Assembly: GCA_000711775.1 (NCBI GenBank)
Contig: ARYC01017090.1
Span: 168,354 to 232,353, forward strand
DNA length: 64,000 nt
Reading direction: 5' to 3'
DNA from: Oxytricha trifallax
Lineage: Eukaryota > Ciliophora > Spirotrichea > Sporadotrichida > Oxytrichidae
Of the stretch, positions 50,097 through 62,319 are shown in pieces. Numbering within the stretch: the stretch's first letter is position 1; each line of letters opens with the position of its first letter. Under the pieces are notes generated by a model that made no database searches, was not told the DNA's origin, and worked only from the letters and a program-made list of their open reading frames with translations. Position numbers and translations under genes: made by a program.

Positions 50097-50959
50097 TCAT
50101 AAAGCTTATCTGCTGTGTCTCATCTTGGAGATCTTGAGGTTTTGAGTGGCAACGTCGTCGTAGATCTTCTCGTGATAGAAACCAGTGAGTGAAGGTCTGA
50201 TGTTGTGTCTCTTTCTCATTTCGAAGTACTTTCTGAAGTTTTGGTCTCTGCACCACCAGTTGGTCCAGATCATGTTCAATCTCTTTTGTCTTCTAATCTG
50301 ATGGAAGTTGGAGTATCTAACGTAGTTCTTCTTTCTGTCTACTGGGTATCTTCTGTCACTGTGGCCAGAGGTGTGTCTCTTGTTCACTTCACCGACTCTG
50401 TATCTCCAGTGTTCAATCATTCTTTCCTTCTCTGTATTAATTTGATATATTAAATTTTAATAGGGTAAATCTCCCATATTGAAAATGCAGGATTTTATAT
50501 TTCATGAGAAAACCCGCCATAAATTTAGGAAAATAATTACTGTTTTTAATGGCCATCCAAAGCATGAATGATTGAGCTAAATGCCAGATAAGAAGGCACC
50601 AAATGAATCTGATTCTATTTTGGTTGTGAAGTGGTTGAATTTTCCAGAAGACATAGCCGAATGGGTTCTTGAAGAATCTAGCAATATTCTTGAATGCTCT
50701 CCACTTTTAAGCCATATCTCTTGGCTTTCTAGTTGAAGTGATGAACTTAGCGAAGTCACCATCGGTCTCCTTGGCAAGAGATCTATAAGATTGGGATAAA
50801 TATACATGTATTAAGGAAAAGATAGGGTATTGAGTACCTTCCGATCATATCAGCTCTCTCGTTGATGTTGGGGACACCATGGAAGAGACCTTAGATTCCA
50901 GAGATTCTTTGTCTGAAATGACTCTTTGGGTTATCTCTTTCGTAGAGGTATTCAGTCAT
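50097..50959 (-). CDS. Basic single-TM protein, probably mitochondrial
   Basis: 232 residues from ATG 50959 to TGA 50097-50099; introns 50783-50837 and 50432-50540 removed, exact frame, no IES. N-terminus MTEYLYERDNPKSHFRQR; one membrane helix (FIWCLLIWHLAQSFMLWMAI) near residue 115; a strongly basic, aromatic C-terminal half (HRYRV-like HWRYRVGEVNKRH, YVRYSNFHQIRRQKRL). Size, single helix and basic tail resemble lineage-specific subunits of ciliate respiratory complexes. I infer mitochondrial location only from this style; no family recognised. Confidence 0.7.
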
Positions 50960-51092
50960 ATTTTAATTAATTATAATTAAGAAGTCAAAAGATGGGGAAA
51001 CAATTTAACATTCAAATTCTTAAAGAATTTTAATTAAGAACCCTTATTAACATTAAATAATATTAAATTAAGATAGAATCGAAGTTGTGAAA

Positions 51093-52031
51093 ATGATGAA
51101 ATCTAAGATAGACAAGTACGAGAAATTAGACCTTATCGGAGAAGGTACTTATGGTGTTGTGCACAAAGCTAGAGACACAGACACTGGAGAAATTTATGCT
51201 CTCAAGAAAATCAGACTAGAGAGTGAGGACGAGGGTATCCCAAGTACTGCCATTAGAGAAATAGCATTGTTGAGAGAACTCCAACACCCTAATATAGTGA
51301 GACTAGTGAATGTACTACACACAGACAAGAAGCTTACACTAGTTTTCGAGTTTTTAGATCAAGACTTAAAGAGACTTCTTGACTCATGCCCACCTCAAGG
51401 ACTTGATGAATCTTAAATTAAGGTAAGAAATAAACATCACTTAACTATTTTATAGTCATTCTTGTACTAATTGCTGAATGGCGTTGCCAAGTGTCATTAA
51501 CACAAAATATTGCACAGAGATCTAAAACCTCAAAATCTCCTAATCAACAGAGAAGGTATTTTGAAATTGGCAGATTTCGGTCTTGCAAGAGCTTTCGGTA
51601 TCCCAGTCAAGAACTTCACTCATGAAGTGGTAACCCTATGGTACAGAGCTCCAGATATTCTCATGGGTTCAAAGAACTATTCCACCTCTGTAGATATTTG
51701 GTCAGTAGGTTGCATTTTTGCTGAAATCGTAACTAGAAGACCTCTATTCGCAGGATAAAATGAGGAAGATTAATTGATGAAGATTTTCAAGATCAGAGGC
51801 ACTCCCGACCCAGAACTATGGCCAAGTATGAAAGATCTTCCCTTATATAAGCCAGATTATCCCAAATACAAGGGTGAGAATCTTGCCAACTTAGTCCCTC
51901 TTGACGAGTAAGGAATGGATCTTATTGAAAAAATGTTGAAGTGTAATCCAGCCGAGAGAATTTCAGCCAAAGAGGCCATGCAACATCCTTATCTTAAAGA
52001 TGTACCAGACTATATTAAGAACATGAAATGA
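51093..52031 (+). CDS. Cyclin-dependent kinase with PSTAIRE motif
   Basis: 301 residues from ATG 51093 to TGA 52029-52031, one 33-nt intron (51423-51455), no IES. A complete [11 protein letters not shown] glycine loop with Thr/Tyr inhibitory sites, PSTAIRE cyclin-binding helix, HRDLKPQN catalytic loop, DFGLARAFG activation segment with [13 protein letters not shown] (T-loop Thr in THE), and GTPDPELWP. Length equals CDK1/CDK2. Drives cell-cycle transitions with a cyclin partner; CDK1 versus CDK2 cannot be told here. Confidence 0.97.
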
Positions 52032-52177
52032 GTGAACTAATTAGAGAGTGTGATCCTAAATAAAGATTTGAATATATCTATATGTATTTCGCATTAATAT
52101 TTCAATAAAAAAGTTTAAAATATAAAGTTCATTTAATTATTATGCAAATGAATTACAATCCATAGTAAAAATCATAT

Positions 52178-54690
52178 TCACTCCTCTTCAACTTTCATCA
52201 TAAGATCTTACTCTAGTTTCACATCAGAGACTTCTGTTCTTTCAAGCACTTGCTATTATTCTTCGAATCCCTATTATTAGATTTCTTCTTAATTCTCTAG
52301 CATTACACCCTCAATAATTTATTCATTGTCTAAATTGGATTCAGTATTCATAACTTAGTCTTAATTCTCAGTTTCATTCTTATTTAAACTACTGAAATTG
52401 TTTTTTACTTGCAACTCGTCATTCATGCCAAAATTACCATATGTCTTCTTTATGTTTTGAGAATTAGCCAAGTTCTTCAATATTACAGATCGCATTGGCT
52501 CAGTTAAATCCAAATTTCTATTGCCCTAGTGATACCTGCGAAGTTTATCTCTTTTCTAAGCGAGCAGATCATTAAGAACTTAGAGTCTCACGAAAAGCTT
52601 CTCTTCCTCTTTCTGGAAGTACTTTTCTAATAAAAAAGTAAAATTTAATCAATAGATCTCTTATAATCTTGAAAGCTTCCTTGTTTGAGTATGGCTGTCC
52701 AGTCAAGGGATCCTTATATTTTGCGGGTTACCCTGTGATAGAGCAAGTTAACTCTTGATATTTCAAGCCATCCTTTTTGGAGATTTTTGTGTTGAACTGT
52801 TTTGGGTAGAAATCAGCTGAAGGAAAAGTGTAAGTACTTTAAAACTGGCCTCCTTTAGTAGTTTGCTTGAAGGATATGATTTTTTCGTCAGGAGCAAAAA
52901 TAGATTTTCTATCTGCTAACTCGTTCTGCCTATCGTTCTCGAGTTTCTCAAGTTACTCTAATGATCTCTTGTTTATCAATTCAGTAAATGCAGCTTCTTG
53001 CATCATCTCAAGAGGTGTAAGTTTATCCTTGTTAAGTAATTCTGACCATTTGGATTACGCATCCAAGCCCAACATTCAATCCCAATCTGGGTTGGCTAAG
53101 GATCCTAGGGGAGCTCTTGCATATCTTGGTTTCTTCTTCTTTTCTCCTGATTCTTGTTACTATTATTATTACTGCTCACCATCACTCTCTCCAGCTGGTG
53201 GTGCCTCTTTTTTCTCTCTTTCTTGTCGTTTCTTGAGGATTGAGCTCTTGTCTTCCCTCACTTTTACTTTTTTCTCTAATCTGGAGCTTCTTCTTATTTC
53301 ATTTTATTGATCATCATCTCCAGAATTGTCTTCCTCGTCACCTTCTTCTTATTCACCTTGTGATTCCAAATCTTATTCCTAGTTATCCCTATCTGGTTTA
53401 TCATGTCTCTTCTTTCTCTCCTCATCTTTTCTCTTCCTCTTCGCATCTCTTGCCTTCTTCGATTCTCCAAATGTGACTTTCTTCTTTTACAAATCTTTTC
53501 GCTCTTATAGGGCAAGTCTCTTGTCAGCTTCATAATCATTATCTTCTTCATCCTGTCCCTTGCTTGATTTGCGGACTGCATTACTTCTTTTACCACCTTT
53601 AGCTTCTTATCCTTCGTCATCTTAGTCCTTTTCATTGGCTGAGTTTTCAAAGTCAGAATCGAATGAATCTTGAGCTGCTGACTCTGAGATTTCCTCTGAA
53701 TTGAAGTCATCATCAGAGTTATCCTCAGCGAAAAGCCCTTAATTCCAAAACTAAGCATCTTCCTCGAGTGCTTTGCCGACTAACAAATTCATTCTGAGAC
53801 CACGAGTAGCTCTTGAAGGTAAAACCTTAGGTTCAGGAGCTTTAACTTCCTCTTCTTCTTCTTCCTCCTCATCTTCCTCTTATTCGTCTTCCCCATCCTC
53901 TTCATCTTACTCTTCATCCTCATCATCTTCTTCTTCTTCAAGGTCTTCTTTGAATTGTTTCTTAGAACCTCTCGTATGTCTTGGTTATTCTTTCTTATTT
54001 TTCTTTTTCATTTAATTTGATTATTAATCTTCATCATCCTCATCGCTTTAATTATCATCATCTTCCTCCTCTTCTTAATCATCACTTCCACTCTTCTCAT
54101 CCATTTCTTCATCTTCATTTTCTTGATCACTCTCACTTTGATCTTTGTCTTCTTCTTCATCATCATCTTCTGACTCCTCAATCTCTTTTTTGTTATTAGC
54201 TTCAGTCTTCTTCAAAATTCCCTTCTTTACTTGTGATTATTCAGCTCTCTCCTTTTTGTAACTTTACTCTTCATCATCATTAAGCTCATCTCCATACTCC
54301 ATTCACATAAATATAGCATATTATTTAATCATTATTTATGATAAACCTAATATATATTGAGTCATAGTATGACTCTTTATCTTCCTCATCATCATTATCC
54401 TGATTGTCTTCTATACATGTGTTATTTTCATTTTATTTTTACTTGATTGAGTGATCTTTTGGTTTTGCTGTCTCTCTGCAGTTTACTTTTGATACTTAGC
54501 AATAGCATCTTGGCCTGTCTTCTTGAATTGAGTTGTCAAGTCCTCTACAAGTCATTTTTATTTAAGAAATATAATAACTTCAATGATAAAAACAAATAAT
54601 TTATGTATTTGAACAGTAATTGCAGCTACGATATATGAAAGAGTGTTACTTACCAAATAAGTTGAGATCTTGTTGTTCGTCGTCGCTCAT
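52178..54690 (-). CDS. VPS72: YL1/VPS72 (SWR1-complex) nuclear protein
   Basis: Minus-strand gene. ATG 54690 (MSDDEQQDLNLF, ending in GTAAGT intron); a middle exon reads DLTTQFKKTGQDAIAKYQKQ, then a very acidic region rich in Glu/Asp/Gln. The YL1 N-terminal signature RATRGLRMNLLVGKALEEDA is followed by a basic segment (KARDAKRKRKDEERKKR) and SSRLEKKVKVREDKSSILKK. The YL1 C-terminal domain reads CSITGQPAKYKDPLTGQPYS, then KEAFKIIR. The tail ends at TGA 52178-52180. YL1 binds H2A.Z-H2B for deposition by SWR1/SRCAP. An in-frame TGA near 53,077 is removed by an 18-bp IES, and other junctions (about 54,200-54,650 and 52,640-52,690) are unresolved, so exact length is unknown. Confidence 0.85.
53061..53082 (-). 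other. Very short IES, 18 bp, pointer GGAT (ATCC on plus)
   Basis: ATCC at 53061-53064 and 53079-53082. Removing 18 bp deletes an in-frame TGA and joins LANPDWD to AQSKWSELLNKD. Confidence 0.5.
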
Positions 54691-54895
54691 TCCTAAATTT
54701 ATAAATATAATAATCTAAACTATATTTCCCGGATTATTATTTAGATCAATTAACTCATTAAATCATATAATATAAGCAATGAATTTAGAAAATTAAAGAG
54801 AAAGAGTATACATCATGTATATATTTCCAGCAAGTACGATCTTTGTGAGATTATATAGAAGTGAGCATATATTTAATTATAATATTTAATCTGCA

Positions 54896-57263
54896 ATGAG
54901 AAATTATAAGATTAAAAATTATAATAGATTTCAAGGATAACCTGAAAAACTTAAAATAGAAATAGTTAGACTGACAAATGCTGTACAACTTAAGAAGATA
55001 GACTGATAAGTTCAGTGATTAGTACTAGAATGAGACTAAAGGAAGAGACAAAGAGTTTGAAAATGAGTAGAAACTATACTTCGAGAATCAGTAATTACAT
55101 TAATATAATACTTTGATTATAATTGAGAATAAGTCAATGAAATAAATGTAGACAGAGCATGAACAGCTGCAACATGATAAGAAAACGTAACAAAATCACA
55201 CCATTATTGAAACAGGCTAAAGTTAAATCAAGAATAAAAACAAATAATAGCTGAGTTAGGAAAAAATTAACGAAACTCATCAATAAAACACCTTCTAAAG
55301 GCATACTCCTGAATCGAGGAAGAGTTCTACTAAATCTCAATTTCAGCCTTAAATTCCATATAGTAATTATCAGAACATGAATTAAGACACTTAATCGGCT
55401 TTGAATCTTGATAAGTTTAGCCCACCTCCTGTTAAACAACATCATTCTTCGTAAGTTGCCAATGCTCAAAATATTGGACTGTAAAATTCTATTTTTGGGC
55501 CTAGTGAAGCATCCACTCCCTAACATTTTTCTGCAAAAAAGAGACAAGACAGACCAAAGTTGCTATTGCAGATCGGGACTTTAGATTAATAATATGCAGA
55601 AGGGGAGACTCCAATCTCTAATAACATAGAAAATAAAGAGCCTAATATGGACAAGATATAGTAGTTTATTCAAATGAACAGAGATAACAATTCATTCCTA
55701 ATTTAAGCATCAAATACGAAAAGAACTTCCATATCTAGTATGTTTAGGTTCAGCAATAAACTAAAGAGGCCGTCTGTCAAAGCACCAATTATATTGATAT
55801 TTAATACTATTTTTACCTTAAGAATAGATGAGAGGGAGCAATGGAAAATTCATGATGATGCCTTCAATTAAATCAATTGCAAATATCAAGAGCAGTATGA
55901 AAGTTACTGAAAATGTCAAGGAGAAGTTTCTCAAACTTCTTGGTAAAAGCAGTGTGCCAATAGAACTAAGTTAGCATCATAGTAGTTTAAGCAACAATCT
56001 TATCATAGATATCTCACAAAGAAGAGATGATATTTCTATAACTGGACCAGAGACGTAATTTGGTAACAATATCACCTATGTTTAAAATTCTAATTTGAAA
56101 GAAAATTCGAGAAGATAGAATGAAGTAATTAGAGTCGACTAATTTATTAACAGGTCTGAAAAAAATTATAGCCTACTTTCAAGCAAAGAAGTCTCAAATC
56201 CATCAAGTTTAAATGTTTAAAGTCCTTAAATTAGTGAGAAAAAGTACAGTGATTTGATTAAGAAATTTGACTCTAACTTAAAATAGCACTAAGAAAGTAA
56301 AATAACTCAGTAAATTCCAAGAGCATCCATTCTTAAAAATAAAGTCCAGTCTCCCTTATAAAATATAAAGCTAGACCCTAACGAGCCACCTCAATAAATA
56401 GAGAGAAGCAAATGTTTCGCTTTCAATTACAGGCCTAAAGAAGGCTGTTTTATCTATGCAACTAAATTAATAAGGGATTAGGATCTTTTTGAATTCCTGT
56501 TGACAGTACAAGATGAAAATATCGCTAAATTTTCAATAACTAATGCCGAACTCACTGATACTGGAATAGTACTTCTATCTCATTTCTTTCAGCATAAGCA
56601 AAACTTGCATGTGCTTAAATTGTATAATAACATCATGAATTTCATCCTGAACAGCCCAGATAAAGAGCTGCCCTACTTGACCATAGGTACAGCAGACTTA
56701 GCTTAATGCCTAAAACTAAACACTAGACTCACTTCTCTAGAACTTCATGGCTTTTTTTTTCATTAACCAGATTTTCCCTTAGTTATCGATGCCCTTTTAA
56801 ACTGTCATAGCTTGAAAAACCTTCAATTCTCGAATAATGATATTCAAGATTTTGGGGTAAAACATCTATGTCGATTACTAGAAACTTAAAACTATGAGAA
56901 TAAAATAGAGCTAGAATAGTTAACGATCTATAATAATAATATCACAGATATTGGAGCTCAGGAAATTGCAAGAGTGATGAAGGGCAATCCGCATATAAAA
57001 ATACTTAACTTATAGATGAATTACATCAAAGATACTGGAGGCTAAACTACAACAAAAATATTATTTAAAAGTTATATTTATTTACAGTTTAATCATTTTT
57101 TGAAGGAATTTAAAGCAAGTAAACTTTTATCGGGATAATGTTTAAATTAATTACTTTAGCATTAATTTAATATCCTTAAATATGGAAAATAATCTTACTA
57201 GATAATAAATGCACTGAAGATTTTAAAAAGAGAGTCAAAAAGACTGATATTATAATTATATGA
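54896..57263 (+). CDS. Leucine-rich-repeat protein with low-complexity N-terminus
   Basis: Starts MRNYKIKNYNRFQGQ at ATG 54896. A frame change near 54,967-55,006 coincides with an 8-bp direct repeat TAGACTGA. A long Gln/Asn/Ser-rich region follows, open to about 55,925, and overlaps a second open frame starting near 55,820 (MRGSNGKFMMMPS). The C-terminal part contains ribonuclease-inhibitor-type LRRs: ITNAELTDTGIVLLSHF, LHVLKLYNN, LKNLQFSNNDIQDFGVKHL, LTIYNNNITDIGAQEIA, IKILNLQMNYIKDTGG. LRRs mediate protein binding; many ciliate LRR proteins of this type are cytoskeletal or ciliary. Two IESs or introns remain unresolved, and the stop at 57261-57263 is tentative. Confidence 0.65.
54967..55006 (+). 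other. Candidate IES, 32 bp, repeat TAGACTGA
   Basis: TAGACTGA at 54967-54974 and 54999-55006. The shift it causes (2 mod 3) does not by itself reach the long downstream frame, so a second event would be needed. Confidence 0.35.
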
Positions 57264-57382
57264 ACAGGATTAATTTCTTTAACTATCCATATGCTGTTTA
57301 TAAATTTATAGAAAGAAGAAATAGTTAGATATAAGTATATTACTTGAAAATTCACAATATAAGGAACTTGACTATAGATTAC

Positions 57383-57487
57383 TTTGATTAAAACTTGAGC
57401 TTTATTTGCTTGTGGACTTCCTCTGAAAATTTCTGATAATTTATTTTTATCATATTCTTCCAATTTCAAGTCCACTTTTGCAATCAA
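57383..57487 (-). CDS. Possible short first exon/MDS of an unknown gene
   Basis: ATG 57487 opens 35 codons (MIAKVDLKLEEYDKNKLSEI then FRGSPQANKAQVLIK) that look coding, followed by a GTAATC splice-like site. It overlaps the 3' flank of the LRR gene region and has no clear continuation. Confidence 0.25.
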
Positions 57488-57579
57488 ATCTCAAGTCATG
57501 CACTCACAGACAATCACATCTGATAGATCTATGATTATTTTCCAATATTACATGCTCTGAGTCGCACCAATTCTGGTGC

Positions 57580-58784
57580 TCACTGAGACTTCTTCTCTTC
57601 CTCATCGTCTGACCCTAAGTTCATAGCTCCATCGCCATCTTCGTCATCATCCAATCCATCTAAATCAGAAGTTTCACTCAATTCACTTCCTTTGTCCGAA
57701 TGTTTGTCCACAGTACCATTTTTGCTACTGCCATTGACATGAGCTCCGTTTGTCTAATGATGATCTTAACCATTTTAAGCTGGAGCAGAGGACTTTATTT
57801 GGTCTTAGCTATCTGCTGTGGCATATTTCTTCACGTGCTCTCTCACCTAAAAGTCAATTAATCATCTATAAATTGGTTTTCTCTAATGAACTGCCCTTGC
57901 AAAATTTGTGGTTAATATTTAGCAAGACTCCTAATTTTACATAGACTTACCTTTTCCTTGAATTTCTCGAAGTTTTTATTGTATAAGTTTGCTGCTTCTG
58001 GATTTAAGGGATCAGCAGGGTTGGGATAAAGTAGCAATTATGGCATAAATACATCGAAAATGTTTATGAGATCAAACATTGGCGACCAAGTTTGGTTAAT
58101 TACGTCTAAGCATACACTTCCTGACCTAAATTTAAGAAGGGGTATTAAAATATATGGGCTGAGTATTCTTTTATAATGGAGTACAGAAAAGATTAATCCT
58201 CCCCATAATTAAGATGTAAATTTAATTGTGATTTTAGAATTTTTAAATTACGTACGCTTCATCAATATTGGGATGGTATATTCTATTCACGAAACCAATT
58301 GAAGGTGATTTGTAAGGGTACTGATCAGGCAAGATAACTCGGACTTTCCACTATCCCTATAATATTCAAGAGTTAAGCTTCATCAAATAAAGGCAAAACG
58401 CTAGATAATGCTTGATCTTATATTATTTACTAAATGTCTTGCCGATTAACTTTCAGTCGGACATTTAAATTAGTAAATTCTTTGACTGCTAAAAGATTGA
58501 GGAGTCATTGATCTTAATAAACATTTAAATTGTATCAATTCACATGAATTGAATTAGTGATTTAACTCATTAATCCTTAACTCCCATTAAAATGATTGCA
58601 TGTATTTAAGCATGATGATGTGAAACCTCTATATTAAACTTACCCCTTCATATGGCGACTCACTTGGCCCGTTGAACTTGACAACAAACTCTGACATGTT
58701 GTTCTCGTTTGTTAGATGCACATCGTAGTCTGAAACTAGAAGCTTCATTACATCTTTGTCTCTGCGTTTGTTAGTTGACACCAT
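57580..58784 (-). CDS. UBE2H: Ubiquitin-conjugating enzyme E2 H
   Basis: 227 residues from ATG 58784 to TGA 57580-57582 after removing introns 58357-58643, 58126-58255 and 57847-57950; exact frame, no IES. It follows UBE2H closely: [66 protein letters not shown] with active-site Cys in the VCLDV context (HPN upstream), DPLNPEAA, and an acidic Ser/Asp/Glu tail ([19 protein letters not shown]) like the human enzyme. Catalyses ubiquitin transfer; UBE2H works with the CTLH E3 complex. Confidence 0.95.
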
Positions 58785-59421
58785 GACTATTCTCGTGATT
58801 TAATGAAAGTTATAATCTATAGTAATCGATTGATTGCTTTTAATTTTAATTTCTAAATTAAATTATTGTATAAGTACTAATTTATAGAGAAATAATCATT
58901 AGAAATATTCATAATTAAAGTATAGATTAATATTTTTTTTTGTAATTTAATCGATTCCTTTTAAATTTAAGAAATTAAGAAAAAATAAATAGAATATAGA
59001 ATTTTAACATTTCTTATAAGGTATAAATCGTAAAAATAACTATTTTAGTAATATTAAGGAAATGTAATATTGAGAAATTTCAATCATCTGAATTAATGAC
59101 TAATAAAATGGGGATTAAAATTTCATTTTTAAATATTTAAAATAACACTAGTTATTTTAAAGCTTATAAAAGGACATAGCTAAAAAATTGTAAATCTAAA
59201 TAAATTGATCTAACCCAAACAAACTTCTTAATGTCAATATCAAAATTAATAATAGTCATTCATGATAAATTTAATGTAATTTTATATTCTTACCAAATGT
59301 GATTCACTATTATTGGATGAATATATTATAAAATATCAATATAGTAAACCATTCTTTCTTTTCTTCGATAAAAAATAGGTATTTTCAAAGTTTATGTTTA
59401 TCTATTATTATATTTATAAAA
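58785..59421. other. Divergent intergenic AT-rich stretch
   Basis: Shared upstream region of UBE2H and the ankyrin gene; extremely AT-rich, no coding frame. Confidence 0.55.
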
Positions 59422-61583
59422 ATGCTTTGGGAAATTTCTGTTTTAAACAAGATCTACAAAACTAATTCTTTCTCTAGATTAAAATCTCGAGTGCACAACG
59501 GCCGAAAAATCTATGTGATTTCTAGTAATAACAAATTCTCAACTGTGCTTACAGAATTGGAGAGAGGGGATGAGATCAAGTGCAAAACCGATGAGGAGTT
59601 ACTGATCAAGTACTATGGGGTCAAACACAATTTTAATTTATATGAGAAATCAGGGGAGTATCTGGCTGACTTGTATCTTTATGATTGCATACTAGAGATG
59701 GTCCAACATAACGATACATCAGTAAGTTTATTTTGTTAACATTTTTAAAATGTAGATTGGCAGAGATACTGCGATGAATTGGATTAAAAATCTCTTTATT
59801 AACTTAAATTAAGAGCACGGGGAAACTCAATCTTTAGATGAGGCCATAAAGTTAAACAACTACTTAAAGCTTAGATCCTCATTCGTGAATCACTAATTAT
59901 CTTATCTTGGTATTTAAAGAAATCGCTCTCCATTTTTACCATCTTTCTATTTAGACATTATTGCTTCTTCTGCTGTCTGACGAAATCCTTATCTGAGGGA
60001 TCATTTTATTAATAATCCCTCTAAATTTACAAATATAATAAGATGGAACAAATGGATTGATGACATGACTCAAATTGACTACGATAAAATCCAGGTTTAT
60101 CATTAGAAGAAAGTTGGAAAAATCCAAGAAGCTATGACTAAATTTACCTCAAGCAAAGACTTGATAATTGCTGTAAAGAAGAGGCAGTATGACAAAGTTC
60201 AGTGCATACTTGATAAAAATGTAAATCTAAAATGAGATTGCTAATTTACAATAGAAAAATGCAGTCTAATCAAGAGATACAGACCATTCAAATGCATCTT
60301 TGGTACATATAGCAGTTGAAAACGGAGATATGGAAATGATAAAATTGCTCTAATCTTATGGTGCAGATATCGAAGCTTAAGATAAGGAGCAGGCCACTCC
60401 TGTGCAATATGCAGCGTAGTTGGGAAAATTAGATATCATCAAATATTTTGATTCATAGGGTGTCAATCTAAATCATAAAGAGTTCTAGTCTAGAACTGCA
60501 CTTTACATGTAAGTAAAACATCATATTAATTTCAAAATAGAGCAGCATCTTGTGGAGAAATGGACATCTTAAACTATTTGATAGAGAGAGGATGTGATGC
60601 AGATGCCCCAACCAAACTAGGAAGATCTCCACTAAGTAAAGCTTGTTGGAACGGTAGAATTGAGGTAGTTGAGAGACTTGTGAATTCGAAAACTATTGAT
60701 ATCAATAAATAAGATCTGCAAGGAAGAACAGCACTTCATAATGCAGTTTGGGGACCTAATGGTGGCCGCTTAGGTGTAAAGGCTGGAATGAACCCTAAAG
60801 ACTCTCCTGAGTGTGCATATGTAAAAATTAAACCATTTTTAATAACAAATTTAGTATCTACTTGTACATGGTGCTAACCCAAACATACATGATACGAAAG
60901 AAAATACCTCTATAAGCATAGCATGCTCTACCAACGCTGTGGATAGTATAGATGTTTTGATGTCTTTTAATGCAGATATAAACATTCCAAACATTAAAGG
61001 CAATTATCCAATCCATATGTGTCTCTATAGAGGAAATGTTTAATGCTATGAAAAACTTTCAAAATATAGTAAGTGCACTCATTCTATAATATGACTTATA
61101 GATCCCAATTATGAAGTGAAAAATAAATGGGGTTTCAATCCACTGGAAACTTATTTAATAACAGACAAAGGAGCAGTCGCTATGTTTTTCATTTAGAAAT
61201 AGCTCCTAGGAAATTAAATTCCTGAATAATTAGATTTATCAAAGCAACTATTTCTAAATGACAATAGATGCATGAGATTGATAGTTGACTACAGTAGTTA
61301 TAAAATATTAGCTGTTGTTATCACTTAGCTGAAATTTTATGATGAAAGTGTTATTGCAAAGTTTACCGATTATTTTATAAAGGAAGGTCTGCTTAGATCA
61401 GTCATTCTAGGGCATCATAAGATTTCAAAGATTATTTTTGAGTTTCTTGCTGATGAAAAGGTCTAGATACCTGTTCAATTATTAAATAAGCTGCTTATAG
61501 CATGTGTTGCTCAAGACCTAGACTTTGATTTTTACTTTGACTTATTCACTCAAGCAAGACAAAGAGAAGTATTGATTTATTGA
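59422..61583 (+). CDS. Ankyrin-repeat protein
   Basis: 664 residues from ATG 59422 to TGA 61581-61583; five introns of 32-34 nt (59722-59755, 60221-60254, 60509-60540, 60821-60854, 61069-61101) removed, exact frame, no IES. The N-terminal about 250 residues are unfamiliar (KIYKTNSFSRLKSRVHNGRK). Then ankyrin units: SLVHIAVENGDMEMIKLLQS, GADIEAQDKEQATPVQYAAQ, LGRSPLSKACWNGRIEVVER, QGRTALHNAVWG, and HGANPNIHDTKENTSISIAC. The C-terminal about 170 residues are helical. Probably a protein-interaction scaffold. Confidence 0.85.
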
Positions 61584-61641
61584 AGAGTAATTTTTTCTTT
61601 AAATGATAAAATTAAAATTAATTATTTCATGAAATTTACTG

Positions 61642-61908
61642 TCAGTTCTTTATTGTGTACTTAACCTTTTAGTTGTTTGTCTTAAGTATTTTATCAATAG
61701 TAAACTCATTTGTCTTTTCAGCAAGCTGATCTAAATAGTTAAACTTATTTTTCTTCTCATTTGCTAGTTTCTTTAAATGTCCGACCCATTCTTCATCAAG
61801 AAGTTCATCCTTAATCCATACTGAATTTATTTGGCCAGTTAAGATTTACTAAAATATAGTGTATAGAGGAATTAAGAAATGTGAGTCTGATCTTGCATAG
61901 TCCATCAT
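61642..61908 (-). CDS. Small helical protein or 3' exon of a larger gene
   Basis: Minus frame from Met 61908 (MMDYARSDSHFLIPLYTIFQ) through VWIKDELLDEEWVGHLKKLA to TGA 61642-61644, about 88 residues. An upstream splice-like join (GTAAAT...AAAG, 61931-61956) to LPLFVFYG would extend it with hydrophobic sequence. The plus strand also has a coding-like frame just beyond, so the 5' limit is unsure. Not recognised. Confidence 0.45.
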
Positions 61909-62004
61909 TCCTTAAGGCAGAGGTCTGATTCTTTAAATTATATATAATTCATTTACCCATAAAAGACAAAGAGAGGTAAGATATCTAACTTTTTAATATA
62001 ATAG

Positions 62005-62238
62005 GCTCCAATTTTGGCAATTAAAGCTAGCTGCTACAATAAAAATGCAGATTTTTTAATAAGGATTGTTGATACTTATTCTACATTAGATCAAGATAAA
62101 ATGATGAAAACAATAGATGAATAAGATCTAAGTGATTTCTTAATTAAAGATTTAATGAATCATTTGTATAATGAAGACAAGAAGCAATATAAGAAATTTG
62201 ACTATGAAAAGATGTTTATTAGCTTCGAGAGTTACAAT
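62005..62238 (+). CDS. Coding-like segment truncated by TBE copy 2
   Basis: After a GTAAGA...ATAATAG intron-like stretch (61976-62004), the plus frame reads APILAIKASCYNKNADFLIR then a charged helix (DLSDFLIKDLMNHLYNEDKK) and FDYEKMFISFESYN, where it stops at the TBE target AAT. It looks like an MDS whose partner lies beyond the TBE, outside the window. The ankyrin-like start hints at relation to the upstream gene. Confidence 0.45.
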
Positions 62239-62319
62239 CAAAACCCCAAAACCCCTTAATGAGGTTTATAAGTGCTTTGATTTGTAGGGAATTTGTTAGG
62301 GGTTGGGGTTATTAATTAA

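Noticed and set aside
50106..50453. Alternative frames overlapping the 50-kb gene on both strands
   Set aside because: The spliced 232-residue minus frame accounts for the region with two canonical introns.
52867..53476. Ser/Phe-rich plus-strand frames
   Set aside because: Antisense to the basic and acidic part of YL1.
53773..54199. Plus-strand poly-Ser and His/Leu-rich open frames
   Set aside because: They are the antisense of the acidic Glu/Asp repeat region of the YL1 gene.
55134..55547. 137-codon minus-strand open frame
   Set aside because: Antisense to the Gln/Asn-rich N-terminal region of the LRR gene, which is open over the same interval on the plus strand.
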